DNA of 64,000 nt from Salaquimonas sp041736675 (GCA_041736675.1 JBGSTD010000047.1:1-64000); one strand, 5' to 3'; shown: positions 1 to 9,350, numbered from the stretch's first letter. Translations and numbers: made by a program. Notes: a model not told the origin generated them from the sequence alone.

Positions 1-1976
1 CTATCGACCAGTTTTTGCAATGCCATTGCCTTTCGGGAAATGGCGAGAAGGTCGTCTGAGTTTGTTGTGATCACAGCATCCAGCACATCATGGCGAATGC
101 CCTGATCCTTGAGATAGACTTTCAGGCGGTCATGGAAAAAGGAGAGGAGATCGGTCGCCTTTGGATAAGATGTAGCCGCCATCTCCAATCCGATTTCCTT
201 GTGTATTTCTTCCCAGCTGCCACTCAGGGAGTATCCAAAATCTGTGACAAATCCAGGGAGGTTCAGCGTTTGAAGTTTATCGAGAAACTTTTCCATTCCC
301 ACTTTTTGACTGCGAATATCAATGGCTATGAACGGCTTTATAAATGTCTCCATCAATCCCATCCGCACCCCGTTTTCCAGCAGCAACCGGATCACACCCA
401 ATGCCGCGCGTCTCAGCGCATAGGGGTCCTTGGAGCCGGTTGGCTTCTCGTCAATCGCCCAGAAGCCGACCAGCGTATCAAGCTTGTCGGCAAGGGCGAC
501 CGTCACGGAAACCGGATCGGACGGCACATCGTCTGTCGGACCGAGGGGCGTGTAATGCTCCTCGATGGCGAGAGCTACCGAAGCATCCTCGCCGGCGATT
601 TCCGCATAGCGGCGGCCCATTTTGCCCTGCACTTCGGGGAACTCGAAAACCATCGCCGATTGCAGATCTGCCTTGGCAAGAAATGCCGCGCGTTTTGCTT
701 GTTTCACAAGCTCTTTTTCACTCACGCGAGCAACTTCGCTGCCGCTCCGCTGGGGCGCTGTCGCGGGTCGCTCTTCGCTCCCTGCACTGCTTCCATAGGA
801 TTTGGCAACAATCGGTGCAAGCTCTTCGGCGAGCGCAACAATGCGCTTCACCCGTTCGCCCTGACTGCCCAGTTTGGCGTGGAAAGTGACGCTGTCGAGC
901 CCTTTAACCCAAGTTTCAAATCCGTCAGAAGTTGAGTCGTTTATCTGGTGCAAGTCACTGTTCCAAAAGAACTTTGCATCCGACAAACGCGCCGCAACAA
1001 CCTTGCCATTACCGCGCACAACTTCCTTGCCGCCATCGGAGGGAATGATGTTGGATACCAGAATAAAGCGGGCCGCCAATTGACTTTCACCTTGTTTGCG
1101 AACCACAAAACATTTCTGGTTTTCGCGGATGGTCAACTGAACAACCTCGGCAGGAATATCGAGAAACGATGCATCAAACTCGCCCATCAAGACGGTTGGA
1201 TATTCTACCAGATTTCCAACTTCCTCGAGCAGACCCGCGTCTTCGACAAGTTCAAAGCCTTGCGCAAAAGCGAGATTATTAGCATCCGCCAAAATCATTT
1301 CCTTGCGCCGCTCCGCATCGAGAACCACCTTGGCCTTTTCAAGTTTTTCAGCGTAATCAGCAAAGCGCTTTACCGTAAAAGTAGCGGGTGCAAGAAAACG
1401 GTGACCGCGTGTTTCATTACCAGCAACGAGACCTGCAACCTTGAACGGAATGACTTCCGGCTCTTCAGTCTCCGGCCCGAATGTGCAGAGGATCGAGTGC
1501 AACGGGCGCACCCATTTGACCGCTCCCGCCTCACGCGAAGCCTCGCCCCAACGCATGGCCTTTGGCCAGGGAAAATTGAGAATGATACCGGGCATGATGT
1601 CAGCGATAATGTCTTTTGCTGCGCGTCCCGGCTTGTTGATATAGGCGATATAAAAATCACCTTTTTTAGGATCGCTCTGAATGCTTGCTTCTACAATGGA
1701 AGACAAACCGGCACCACGCAAAAATCCGGTGATCGCCTGTTCGGGCGCATCGGTGCGCGGGCCTTTTTTCTCCTCTTTGAGATCAGCCGATCTTGGTGTC
1801 AGTCCGCGCAAATCGAGCGTCAGGCGGCGAGGAGTCCAGTATTCTTTTGCGCCCTCATAGGTCAGCCCTGCGTCGACCAGCGCATTGGTCACAAGCGCGC
1901 GCAAATCGCCGGCAGCTTTCCTCTGGAAGCGGGCGGGAATTTCCTCTGAAAAAAGTTCAAGCAAAAGATCAGGCAT
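1..1976 (-). CDS. glyS: glycine--tRNA ligase beta subunit (3' end cut by the window)
   Basis: Beta subunit of the heterotetrameric (alpha2beta2) bacterial glycyl-tRNA synthetase, which charges tRNA-Gly in the cytoplasm; the beta chain carries tRNA recognition. The reading frame opens with MPDLLLELFSEEIPARFQR, the characteristic GlyS start, and continues as an apparently open frame to the window edge, where it still reads VYLKDQGIRHDVLDAV. About 658 codons are present of a family length near 690-700, so only the extreme C-terminus is missing. Its partner glyQ lies upstream on the same strand at 4739-5704, but three unrelated genes sit between them. I read the N-terminal and C-terminal portions directly and did not verify every codon in the middle. 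Confidence 0.93.
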   Translation of the reverse strand, partial: MPDLLLELFSEEIPARFQRKAAGDLRALVTNALVDAGLTYEGAKEYWTPRRLTLDLRGLTPRSADLKEEKKGPRTDAPEQAITGFLRGAGLSSIVEASIQSDPKKGDFYIAYINKPGRAAKDIIADIMPGIILNFPWPKAMRWGEASREAGAVKWVRPLHSILCTFGPETEEPEVIPFKVAGLVAGNETRGHRFLAPATFTVKRFADYAEKLEKAKVVLDAERRKEMILADANNLAFAQGFELVEDAGLLEEVGNLVEYPTVLMGEFDASFLDIPAEVVQLTIRENQKCFVVRKQGESQLAARFILVSNIIPSDGGKEVVRGNGKVVAARLSDAKFFWNSDLHQINDSTSDGFETWVKGLDSVTFHAKLGSQGERVKRIVALAEELAPIVAKSYGSSAGSEERPATAPQRSGSEVARVSEKELVKQAKRAAFLAKADLQSAMVFEFPEVQGKMGRRYAEIAGEDASVALAIEEHYTPLGPTDDVPSDPVSVTVALADKLDTLVGFWAIDEKPTGSKDPYALRRAALGVIRLLLENGVRMGLMETFIKPFIAIDIRSQKVGMEKFLDKLQTLNLPGFVTDFGYSLSGSWEEIHKEIGLEMAATSYPKATDLLSFFHDRLKVYLKDQGIRHDVLDAVITTNSDDLLAISRKAMALQKLVD

Positions 1977-2253
1977 GGAATTTTCTAACGCAAATTGATG
2001 TTGGCTTTGCGTTAGCAAACCATGCGCAGATTGTCGACAAGAGAAAGGAGCAGATTTCTTTGCTTCGATGGATTTCACATTCTCAAATCCGGACGCGAGT
2101 GGCCAGCAAATAACAATGACGTGAGGTCGGTCCTATCCTGCTCACATTGAGTTGCTTTGCTGTTGATCAGTACTTTTCATAGTCTTTTTGAACCTGCTCC
2201 TGTTGCCCGACATAAGCAGTGGACCCAGAATTTCAAAATCAATGGAGAATAAA

Positions 2254-2730
2254 ATGTTGAAACTCCTTCGCACCAGTCTCACCGGTATTGCCCTTGCCGG
2301 AACCCTGGCCTTTTCCGCATTTGCCGGACAATTCGATGTAAACCAGACCAATACCGGCCTTGGCATTCGCGGCTATGACCCGGTTGCCTATTTTACCGTT
2401 GGTGCGCCGACCAAAGGTGACTTTGGCATTACAACGGTAGTCGATGGCACAACCTATCGCTTTGCATCGGAAGAAAACAAGAAACTGTTTGAAGCAGATC
2501 CGGCGAAATATCTGCCGCAGTTTGGCGGTTTCTGCGCTTACGGCCTTGCCAATGGGGTCAAGGTGGACGCCGATCCGGAGTTGTGGACGATTGCTGATGG
2601 GCGGCTGTTTCTCAACCTTGCCCCGCCGGTGCAGGAACGGTTTTCAAAAGACGTTTCCGGCTTTGTAAAAGCTGCGGACGAAAAATGGGTTGATCTCAAG
2701 GATATCAATCCGGTTGAAACCGTAAAATAG
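2254..2730 (+). CDS. YHS domain protein, exported
   Basis: 158-residue protein with an N-terminal signal peptide (positively charged MLKLLRTS, hydrophobic core, cleavage near AFA-GQF). The mature part is one YHS domain: GYDPVAYF at about residues 45-52, then the family pattern of a phenylalanine-rich segment, YLPQFGGFCAYG and a region that ends in the aromatic turn. YHS domains are found in metal-linked and uncharacterised periplasmic proteins; the exact role of this one is unknown. The start at 2254 is preferred over an in-frame ATG at 2188 because GGAG lies 6 bases upstream and the signal peptide begins there. It stands alone on the plus strand between glyQ and glyS, followed by a strong terminator. 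Confidence 0.8.
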   Translation: MLKLLRTSLTGIALAGTLAFSAFAGQFDVNQTNTGLGIRGYDPVAYFTVGAPTKGDFGITTVVDGTTYRFASEENKKLFEADPAKYLPQFGGFCAYGLANGVKVDADPELWTIADGRLFLNLAPPVQERFSKDVSGFVKAADEKWVDLKDINPVETVK

Positions 2731-2755
2731 TGCAGTAAACTCAGCCTTGAAAACC

Positions 2756-2789
2756 AAAAGCCGGGGCAATGCTCCGGCTTTTCGTTTTT
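2756..2789 (+). terminator. rho-independent terminator of the YHS gene
   Basis: A 12-bp stem (2756-2767 with 2771-2782, one G-U pair, core GCCGG/CCGGC) with a 3-base loop is followed by TTTTCGTTTTTATT. It ends the plus-strand YHS gene. The A-run before the stem means it could also act on the opposite strand for the convergent CDGSH gene. Confidence 0.8.
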
Positions 2790-2807
2790 ATTACTAATTC
2801 GATGCTG

Positions 2808-3047
2808 TTATAACGCCTTGTGGCTGCCATCGCAGAAGGGCTGGCCATTGGTCTGCTTGCAGGCACAGAAATATTTTGTTCCTTTTGCATCTGCCTCCCA
2901 TTTCATCGGTGCAAAATCGCTGCCCTTGTGGGAGCCATCGCAAAATGGTTGCTTTGACGACTTTCCGCAGGAGCACCAGAAGTAGGTCTTGCCTGCCTCC
3001 ACATCGACTGCAATGGGTTGTTTTTCTGCTACGGCACCTTTTGTCAT
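2808..3047 (-). CDS. tandem CDGSH iron-sulfur protein
   Basis: 79-residue cytosolic protein with two complete CDGSH-type [2Fe-2S] motifs: C25-S-C27 with FCDGSH (C36, H40), and C61-A-C63 with FCDGSH (C72, H76). Each motif has the three-cysteine one-histidine ligand set of the mitoNEET/Miner family, so the protein should bind two redox-active 2Fe-2S clusters. The tandem arrangement is the Miner2/bacterial type. A clear GAGGGA ribosome site lies before the ATG. It is transcribed in the same direction as the downstream glyS and the upstream MFS gene, 108 bases after the latter. The biological role of bacterial CDGSH proteins is largely unknown; electron transfer or iron-sulfur handling is inferred from the fold. 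Confidence 0.9.
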   Translation of the reverse strand: MTKGAVAEKQPIAVDVEAGKTYFWCSCGKSSKQPFCDGSHKGSDFAPMKWEADAKGTKYFCACKQTNGQPFCDGSHKAL

Positions 3048-3155
3048 TTCAATTTTCCCTCATTAGAAATTCCAACCAAGTCTTTGCCGAACAGGATAGC
3101 CAAGACAAGCGCTATTTTGTGAACGCTGCGTTCTGATCCATCCTGTTTTGGCAGT

Positions 3156-4649
3156 TCAAATTTCAACGGATGGACCGGAGTGGGATTTTGCAACCTGTGA
3201 TGGCTTGGGCAATAACCGCACCAGAGCGGCAACCATGAACAATGCTGCCAGATTATAATAGACTGCCATGGTGAATGCCTGGGCAAAGACTGTGTGACGG
3301 TCGCCTCCGCCAGCCATGCCGGTTTCGACATGCGAGAAGAATATCTCGGCGATCACGGCAACGCCGATGGCGCCACCCAATTGCTGAAACGACTGGAGCG
3401 CGCCTGAGCCGGAGCCGATATCCCGGCCCTGCACATTGGCAAGGACGGTTTGAAACATCGGCGAGATTGCCGTCCCTAGGCCAAGCCCTCCCAGAAACAA
3501 TGGCGGAGCAAAATGGGTCCAGATGATTTCGCCTTCAACATTGCCGATTACATGCTGGAGCCAGAGAACTGTCACCATCATCATCAACGCGCCAAACGTG
3601 ATGCGCCGCCTTGGAAAGCGAGCACCAAGCCTGCCGGAAATCAGCGATGCAATAAGAACGCCTGCTGGAAACGGAACCGTTGTGATGCCTGATTGCAAGG
3701 GTGTCAGGCCATACCCTGATTGAAGATACACAGCCAAAATCAGAAAGAAGCCAGGCATTGAAGAAAACAGAAACGCTGTCATGGCACTACCGATCATGTA
3801 GCTGCGGTTACGCAGAAGATTGAGCGGCAGGACCTGCGGACCGCCCGTGCGATCACGGTAGCGCAGCCACAAAACAAAGGCGATCATAACCAGTACAGAA
3901 GAGGCCATCATCAAGAATGCCCATAATGGCCAGCCGTATTGGCGCCCTTCGAGAAGTGGAAAAATCAATAAAAACAATGAAATAGCTGCCAGCAAAATCC
4001 CCGGGAAATCATTTCGGTTTTCCGGATTTCCCTTCAACATGGGAATAAAGCGCAATGAAGCGAATACCGCGATGATGCCAACGGGAATGTTGACGAGAAA
4101 TATCGGACGCCAGTCGAGGCCATGAATGTTCGCGTCAATCAAGAGGCCACCAACAATCGGGCCACTGACCGAGGCAAGTCCTGCGGAGAGACCAAAAAGT
4201 GAAAAGGCAAAGGCGCGTTCGCTTGGCGAGAGAATCGCCGGGACCATTGCCAGCGTTTGCGGGATCATCATCGCGCCGCCTATCCCCTGCAGAAAGCGGG
4301 CAAGAATGAGCGTGTTAATGGATGGAGCAAGGCCGCAAAGAGCCGAACCGATTGTGAAAACGATGATCCCGGTGATGAAGATCCGCCGTCTGCCGACAAT
4401 GTCTCCTAGGCGTCCAAAGGGCAATAGGCCGAGACCGAACACCATGATGTAAATCGCCACCACCCATTCGATCTGGCTCGAAGTGGCGTTCAGCGATTTT
4501 TGCATGCTCGGCAACGCCACATTGACAATTGTAACATCAATGAGATTCATGAAACTGGCGATAAGTAGCGTTGCCATAGCAACCCAACGACCCGGCAATG
4601 GCTCCTGTTCACCATGGGAAGCGGATGGAGCGGCGGCATGCTGATTCAT
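3156..4649 (-). CDS. MFS drug transporter, DHA2 (EmrB/QacA) family
   Basis: 497-residue integral membrane protein, the length and hydrophobic pattern of the 14-helix DHA2 drug:H+ antiporters. Early segment LIASFMNLIDVTIVNVALP matches the D-x-T-I-V-N-V-A-L-P motif in helix 1; GRLGDIVGRRR is the loop 2-3 MFS motif A; GLASVSGPIVGGLLID is antiporter motif C. It probably exports toxic organic compounds; the substrate is not readable. An in-frame ATG 30 bases upstream is less likely because AAGGAA is placed 9 bases before the ATG at 4649. No partner membrane-fusion (EmrA) gene is adjacent. It sits between glyQ and glyS, which are usually close together in this order. Confidence 0.87.
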   Translation of the reverse strand: MNQHAAAPSASHGEQEPLPGRWVAMATLLIASFMNLIDVTIVNVALPSMQKSLNATSSQIEWVVAIYIMVFGLGLLPFGRLGDIVGRRRIFITGIIVFTIGSALCGLAPSINTLILARFLQGIGGAMMIPQTLAMVPAILSPSERAFAFSLFGLSAGLASVSGPIVGGLLIDANIHGLDWRPIFLVNIPVGIIAVFASLRFIPMLKGNPENRNDFPGILLAAISLFLLIFPLLEGRQYGWPLWAFLMMASSVLVMIAFVLWLRYRDRTGGPQVLPLNLLRNRSYMIGSAMTAFLFSSMPGFFLILAVYLQSGYGLTPLQSGITTVPFPAGVLIASLISGRLGARFPRRRITFGALMMMVTVLWLQHVIGNVEGEIIWTHFAPPLFLGGLGLGTAISPMFQTVLANVQGRDIGSGSGALQSFQQLGGAIGVAVIAEIFFSHVETGMAGGGDRHTVFAQAFTMAVYYNLAALFMVAALVRLLPKPSQVAKSHSGPSVEI

Positions 4650-4738
4650 TTGGGAGGTTCCTTGTATGGGGTACCGCACATATTGCCCAAAGAAAAATTT
4701 GGCAATGGCAATCTCGAATTATTAGCCAGATGGAAAAA

Positions 4739-5704
4739 CTAAACTTGGCCCCCGCCAGCTTCGGTTTTTAGAAACGCTTCTCCGCAGGCTTTAGCCAGGG
4801 TGCGCACACGCAGGATATAACTCTGGCGCTCGGTGACTGAAATCACGCCGCGGGCGTCGAGAAGGTTGAACACGTGGCTCGCCTTGATGCACTGGTCATA
4901 AGCTGGATGCGCCATCACGATGGATTTTCCATTCTTCGGGTCAATATCTTCAGCTGCGAGAATACGCTTGCACTCGGCCTCAGCATCCTCGAAATGGCGC
5001 AGTAGCGTTTGCGTGTCGGCTATGTCGAAATTCCAGCGTGAATACTCTCGTTCAGTCTGCTGGAATACATCACCATAGGTAACCTTGTCATTGCCTTCAC
5101 GGCCATTGAAATTGAGATCGTACACATTGTCGACATCCTGCACATACATGGCAAGGCGCTCGAGCCCGTAGGTCAATTCGCCCGCGACTGGAGCACATTC
5201 AAATCCGCAAACCTGCTGGAAATAGGTAAACTGCGACACTTCCATTCCGTCGCACCATACTTCCCAGCCAAGGCCCCATGCGCCGAGGGTCGGGGATTCC
5301 CAATCGTCTTCAACAAACCGGATATCATGTAGATCGGTGTCGATGCCGATTGCCTTGAGGGAGCCGAGGTAAAGTTCCTGCAAATCCGGCGGCGAGGGTT
5401 TCAGCAATACCTGATACTGGTAATAATGCTGCAGACGGTTGGGATTTTCACCGTAGCGACCATCTGTCGGGCGGCGCGAAGGCTGAACATAGGCCGCATT
5501 CCAGCTCTTTGGTCCCAGCGCGCGAAGGGTTGTTGCGGGATGAAAAGTGCCCGCGCCCACTTCCATGTCATAGGGTTGCAATATCACACAGCCATAATTA
5601 GCCCAGTACTGATGCAAGGTCAGAATCAGCCCCTGAAAGGAGCGACTTGGATGCATATGCGGCGCAATGTCTGGATTTGTTGCTTGAGCGGACTTGGCGT
5701 TCAC
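4739..5704 (-). CDS. glyQ: glycine--tRNA ligase alpha subunit
   Basis: 321-residue catalytic alpha subunit of glycyl-tRNA synthetase (class II), which forms glycyl-adenylate. The family core is unmistakable: FQGLILTLHQYWANYGC, then QPYDMEVGAGTFHPATTLR and AYVQPSRRPTDGRYGENPN. Slightly longer than the roughly 300-residue E. coli protein because of an N-terminal extension. The start is a GTG at 5704 with AGAGG spaced 6 bases upstream. Works with GlyS encoded at the left edge of the window. The upstream region 5705-5937 separates it from a divergent MFS gene and probably holds promoters for both, though I saw no clear consensus. Confidence 0.96.
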   Translation of the reverse strand: MNAKSAQATNPDIAPHMHPSRSFQGLILTLHQYWANYGCVILQPYDMEVGAGTFHPATTLRALGPKSWNAAYVQPSRRPTDGRYGENPNRLQHYYQYQVLLKPSPPDLQELYLGSLKAIGIDTDLHDIRFVEDDWESPTLGAWGLGWEVWCDGMEVSQFTYFQQVCGFECAPVAGELTYGLERLAMYVQDVDNVYDLNFNGREGNDKVTYGDVFQQTEREYSRWNFDIADTQTLLRHFEDAEAECKRILAAEDIDPKNGKSIVMAHPAYDQCIKASHVFNLLDARGVISVTERQSYILRVRTLAKACGEAFLKTEAGGGQV

Positions 5705-5937
5705 GGCAGGCCTCTTGAAGATGAACTATCAGCATCCGTTAAGCACTTACAATTCGCCCCGTCAAGAAAGCGCTTGGGCAATCCCGCCATTAACCGACAT
5801 CCGAGAGCCAGTAACCGTTAACCCGGCAAGCTCCTCGGCCATATGCGACCAATTCAGGCGCTGCGGGAATTCGCCTTGCGCACCGGTTTGTTGTAGGGGT
5901 AGATGCCTCGTCATTCCCGTTTTCAAAGCAGTCAAAA

Positions 5938-7254
5938 ATGTCTGAAGGCACAATCAAGACCAAGACCGTCGAAGTCTCAACAAACCGCACCCGCTTTCTG
6001 GCTGTCTCGGGCATCATTTTCTCAACAACAGTCATGTCTGCCGCAAGCGGCCTGCTGTTTGCCTATGTGCCAACAAAGCTGATTGATCTCGGATTTGAAA
6101 CCTGGGTTGCGGCATCCATGACCCCGGCTGTTGCCCTTGGCGGACTGTTTGGCTGTTTTGCCATCGGGCCGCTGCTGCGGCTGTCGGGCCATGCCCGTGT
6201 TTTCATGCTGCTTTACGCCCTCATTGAAATGTCCATGCTCACGGTTGCGCTGTTTTCCAGTCCATGGGTCTGGCTGGCAGCGCGGGTCGGATACGGTTTT
6301 GCCATCAATGGCGTTTTCATTCTTGCGCAAAGCTGGCTTCACAATGCCTCGACGGATGAAATCAGGGGCCGGGTTATTTCGATGTTTTATCTCGGCTATG
6401 TTCTCGGCTATGGCGTAGGCAGCTATTCCATCGGCTTTATGGATACAGACGGGTATATCGCTCCAATCGTGGCAACCTTCATCGTTGCAGTTGCCACCAT
6501 ACCGGTTGCCATGACGTGCCTCCCCCAGCCAGCTCCGCCCGAAGCAATCACCGTGAATATCAAAAAGGTCTGGAACATTTCGCCGGTTGGCCTCGCCGGC
6601 ATGTTCACCGTGGGCGGTGTAACCATGCTGATGCAGTCGTTCGCGCCGATTTACGTTAAAACACAGGGGTTCAGTACAGCCGATGTCGGCCTCCTGATGC
6701 TCTGCATGCAGCTTGGCCTTTTGGTCGTGCAATTGCCAATGGGTGCCCTGTCGGACAGGATGGATCGCCGGCTGGTTCTGCTGATTGTATCAGGCGGGGC
6801 CTGCTGCATTGCGATCTTCGGGCTGACAAGCCACGGATATCTGTCGTTCATCATGATGGCGCTGATGTTTGCCATTTGGAACGGCTGCAATGAAACACTC
6901 TATTCGGTTTCCAGCGCTCTTGCCAATGACCGCGCCGATCCATCGCAGTATGTGCTGCTGTCCTCAACTCAGATGATCGTCTGGTCGCTTGCAGCGTTTA
7001 TCTTTCCAACCATCGCAACTGTTGCGCTGCCCTTTATACCAATCCAGTCCTTTATGGGATTTTGCGGGTTCATTATCTTCGTTTACGGCCTCTTTGTGCT
7101 TTACCGGATCAGAAGGCGTTCAAAGGAAGTTCCGCCGCAAGACAGGGACACGATCTTGCCAGGAACCGCGCTCGTCGTAAATCCGGGCGGGTATTCAAAT
7201 CCTGATGCTTATGACGATGAGAATTCAGGCAAGTCCGGCGGTCTGGTGAGCTGA
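5938..7254 (+). CDS. MFS transporter, YcaD-like
   Basis: 438-residue 12-helix major facilitator with a hydrophilic C-terminal tail of about 45 residues. Segments such as GRVISMFYLGYVLGYGVGSY and the conserved loop DRMDRRLVLL (motif A in the second half) resemble the YcaD/putative sugar-type MFS proteins that are conserved beside the S49 peptidase in Hyphomicrobiales. Substrate unknown. It is divergent from glyQ and convergent with the small membrane protein at 7293-7505. There is no accessory subunit or regulator next to it. The family assignment within MFS is from memory of similar sequences and is less certain than the superfamily. Confidence 0.82.
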   Translation: MSEGTIKTKTVEVSTNRTRFLAVSGIIFSTTVMSAASGLLFAYVPTKLIDLGFETWVAASMTPAVALGGLFGCFAIGPLLRLSGHARVFMLLYALIEMSMLTVALFSSPWVWLAARVGYGFAINGVFILAQSWLHNASTDEIRGRVISMFYLGYVLGYGVGSYSIGFMDTDGYIAPIVATFIVAVATIPVAMTCLPQPAPPEAITVNIKKVWNISPVGLAGMFTVGGVTMLMQSFAPIYVKTQGFSTADVGLLMLCMQLGLLVVQLPMGALSDRMDRRLVLLIVSGGACCIAIFGLTSHGYLSFIMMALMFAIWNGCNETLYSVSSALANDRADPSQYVLLSSTQMIVWSLAAFIFPTIATVALPFIPIQSFMGFCGFIIFVYGLFVLYRIRRRSKEVPPQDRDTILPGTALVVNPGGYSNPDAYDDENSGKSGGLVS

Positions 7255-7292
7255 CCATACTGACGCAATGTCTTGTTCGGGTCGTGTTGGGG

Positions 7293-7505
7293 TTACTCTT
7301 CCCTTTTATCGGAGTTTTTCAAGCGGTAGACTCCATCGGGACCTTTTTCAAGTTCATCAACACCGTTTGAAGGCGCGGATTTTTTGGATTTTTCGCTCTC
7401 AGCCTTTTTCAATTCCTCGCCTACCCTGGCCATCTGCTTTTTAAAAGCACTATAGGCATACCAACCAAGGCCGCCGATCAGACCTATTGCAATCAACTGA
7501 ACCAA
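7293..7505 (-). CDS. small single-span membrane protein, unknown function
   Basis: 70 residues: an N-terminal transmembrane helix (VQLIAIGLIGGLGWYAYSAF) followed by a charged, Lys/Glu-rich segment predicted helical and a short hydrophilic tail ending in a GPDGVYRLKN motif. I do not recognise a named family, although small proteins with this layout and the DGVYRL tail occur beside the S49 peptidase in related bacteria, from memory. It lies 47 bases downstream of the S49 peptidase gene on the same strand and is probably co-transcribed, so a role at the membrane with that protease is possible but unproven. Confidence 0.65.
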   Translation of the reverse strand: MVQLIAIGLIGGLGWYAYSAFKKQMARVGEELKKAESEKSKKSAPSNGVDELEKGPDGVYRLKNSDKREE

Positions 7506-7552
7506 TTAATCCCTCCCGGCTCACAAAACCAAATCTTCGATAACAGGCCTAA

Positions 7553-8431
7553 TCAAAGGCCAAACCGGCTCCAAAGCGCACGCTCTTCAACTTCCTGCAA
7601 TATGCTGGTGGGCAGAGCATTCGCCATTTCAATACCAATACCGGAAAACGCCGACACTGGCGAGGCCATTGATATCGAAGGGAGCGGACGGCCTAGCAGG
7701 GACCTTTTGCCAGGCACGAGAACAAGTTTGGTCTTTTTGCCATACCGCTCTTTCAAGACCGGACTCATGTGGCCGAAACTGTCGATAAGACCGCGTTCCT
7801 TGGAAGGACGTCCTGTCCAGTACATGCCTGAAAAAATGTCAGGGTCATCAATCAGCTTGTTGCCGCGGCGTTCTTTCACCATATCAATGAAAATCCCGTG
7901 GATGTCCTCCTGCAGCATTTTTACATGCGCGATGTCTGATTTCTTTTCCGGCTGAAACGGATCGAGGGAGACCTTGTTCCTGCCGGCTGTGTAGACACGG
8001 CGTTCGACACCCAGTTTTGCTATGGCGTCGACAAAGCCGAAGGTCGCGGCAACCACTCCAATCGAACCGATAATCGACGTTTCGTCGGCAATGATTTCGT
8101 CGCCAGCAATGGCAATCATGTAACCACCAGAGGCGGCAACATCTTCCACGAACATCAAAACCCGCTTTTGCTTTTCATCCGCAAGTTCCCTGATTCTGGA
8201 ATAGATCATCCGTGATTGGGCCGGCGAACCACCGGGCGAATTGACACTGATCGCAACAACCGGGGCGTCCTTCATTTCAAAAGCCCGCTGCAGGGGACCT
8301 GCGACCGTTGCAAGAGACAAGTTTTGTCTGAGGGGCGAAGAATTTGCCATGATGGCACCATGCATTCGAACCACAGGAATTATCGTATCGGTTTTACGCA
8401 AGACGGAAGGCAGATATTTTGAAAGACGCAT
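7553..8431 (-). CDS. S49 family peptidase (SohB/SppA-like)
   Basis: 292-residue short-form signal-peptide-peptidase homologue. The ClpP-like fold motifs are present: ISVNSPGGSP, the nucleophile serine in DVAASGGYMIA (S101), GSIGVV, and the general base lysine in AGRNKVSLDPF (K153); this Ser/Lys dyad is the S49 signature. It would cleave remnant signal peptides or membrane peptides. The frame is open to 8551, but the extra 40 residues look non-coding and homologues begin close to LRKTDTIIPVVRMHGAI, so I prefer the ATG at 8431; an ATG at 8470 is also possible. No obvious transmembrane anchor is present. Followed by the small membrane protein at 7293. Confidence 0.88.
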   Translation of the reverse strand: MRLSKYLPSVLRKTDTIIPVVRMHGAIMANSSPLRQNLSLATVAGPLQRAFEMKDAPVVAISVNSPGGSPAQSRMIYSRIRELADEKQKRVLMFVEDVAASGGYMIAIAGDEIIADETSIIGSIGVVAATFGFVDAIAKLGVERRVYTAGRNKVSLDPFQPEKKSDIAHVKMLQEDIHGIFIDMVKERRGNKLIDDPDIFSGMYWTGRPSKERGLIDSFGHMSPVLKERYGKKTKLVLVPGKRSLLGRPLPSISMASPVSAFSGIGIEMANALPTSILQEVEERALWSRFGL

Positions 8432-8560
8432 GATGTTTGTCCAAAGGGAGGTTCGCTGTACCAGCCACATGGATATTTTCTCAACCGATTGCAAGGCACA
8501 AGCGGTATAATTCGGGATCACAGGTTCAATTAAGCGATGCAACCGGCACACTGTGCTCGG

Positions 8561-9349
8561 TCATCCAAAATTTATGCGGGCCTCGCCGTTTAAAAGGTGA
8601 GAGACATGATCCGTATTTTTTCCGCTTTCATCATGGGTGAAAATTCCAGGCATGATTGTCAGCGGCGCGCGCGAACCTTTCGTCATTTTCACAACAATGC
8701 GCTTTGCCGGTTCGTCAAACCGCGAATGAACCGGAACAACAACCAGTCCGCCAAACCTGCCTTGGGCGCAGGCATAAATCTCGCCAATCTTCTCGGTCCG
8801 GTAAATCATCACAAGAGTGCCTCCTGGACGAAGGATGGCAACTGCTGTGCGCATCCAAGCATCGAGGCCAAACAATCCCATGACATGCGCCTCCGACTTC
8901 ATCATATCAGGCGAAGAACGCTGGCCGGAATGATTGTAGGGCGGGTTCATGATCACATAATCAAACATGTCATCATTGAGACCAGCCTTGATTCTGCGCG
9001 GACCACTCAGGGTAACATCTGCCTCGAGGACTTTTGTGCGGGCGGCAAACTGAAGGTTCTGGCGCAATTGCAATGACCGGCGTGCCAGATCGGCCATAGC
9101 GGGATTTTTTTCAACCAGAACACCGTTCAGAGCGGGATTGGATACAATCGCTGCAAGCCCGGCTACGCCTGCGCCCGAACCAAGATCGGCCAATAGTCCG
9201 CTGGCATTTTGCGGCAGGGATGCTGCAATCAGGAGTGCATCCAAACCCGACCGATGGCCTTTGCCGACAGGCTGAATGACCTTGAATGCCCCCCGATAAA
9301 AATCGTCTTGCGAGGTTTCCATTTGCGTCGGGTCTGTAGCTGTTCCCAT
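8561..9349 (-). CDS. class I SAM methyltransferase, tRNA1(Val) A37 N6-type
   Basis: 262-residue methyltransferase. Motif I LLADLGSGAGVAGL binds S-adenosylmethionine, and DYVIMNPPYN is the NPPY motif IV of enzymes that methylate exocyclic amino groups (N6-adenine or glutamine). Sequence order and length fit the TrmN6/YfiC group that makes m6A37 in tRNA1(Val), a reasonable but not proven substrate. The start at 9349 is 1 base after the stop codon of the upstream DUF2007 gene (TAA-A-ATG), implying translational coupling; in-frame ATGs at 9376 and 9421 would overlap that gene. The pair methyltransferase/DUF2007 beside polyprenyl synthase is a recurring alphaproteobacterial arrangement. Confidence 0.85.
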   Translation of the reverse strand: MGTATDPTQMETSQDDFYRGAFKVIQPVGKGHRSGLDALLIAASLPQNASGLLADLGSGAGVAGLAAIVSNPALNGVLVEKNPAMADLARRSLQLRQNLQFAARTKVLEADVTLSGPRRIKAGLNDDMFDYVIMNPPYNHSGQRSSPDMMKSEAHVMGLFGLDAWMRTAVAILRPGGTLVMIYRTEKIGEIYACAQGRFGGLVVVPVHSRFDEPAKRIVVKMTKGSRAPLTIMPGIFTHDESGKNTDHVSHLLNGEARINFG

Positions 9350-9350
9350 T

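Noticed and set aside
90..935. 281-residue plus-strand frame (and 948-1949) opposite glyS
   Set aside because: Shadow of the minus-strand glyS reading; no ribosome site or known domain, and the opposite strand encodes GlyS clearly.
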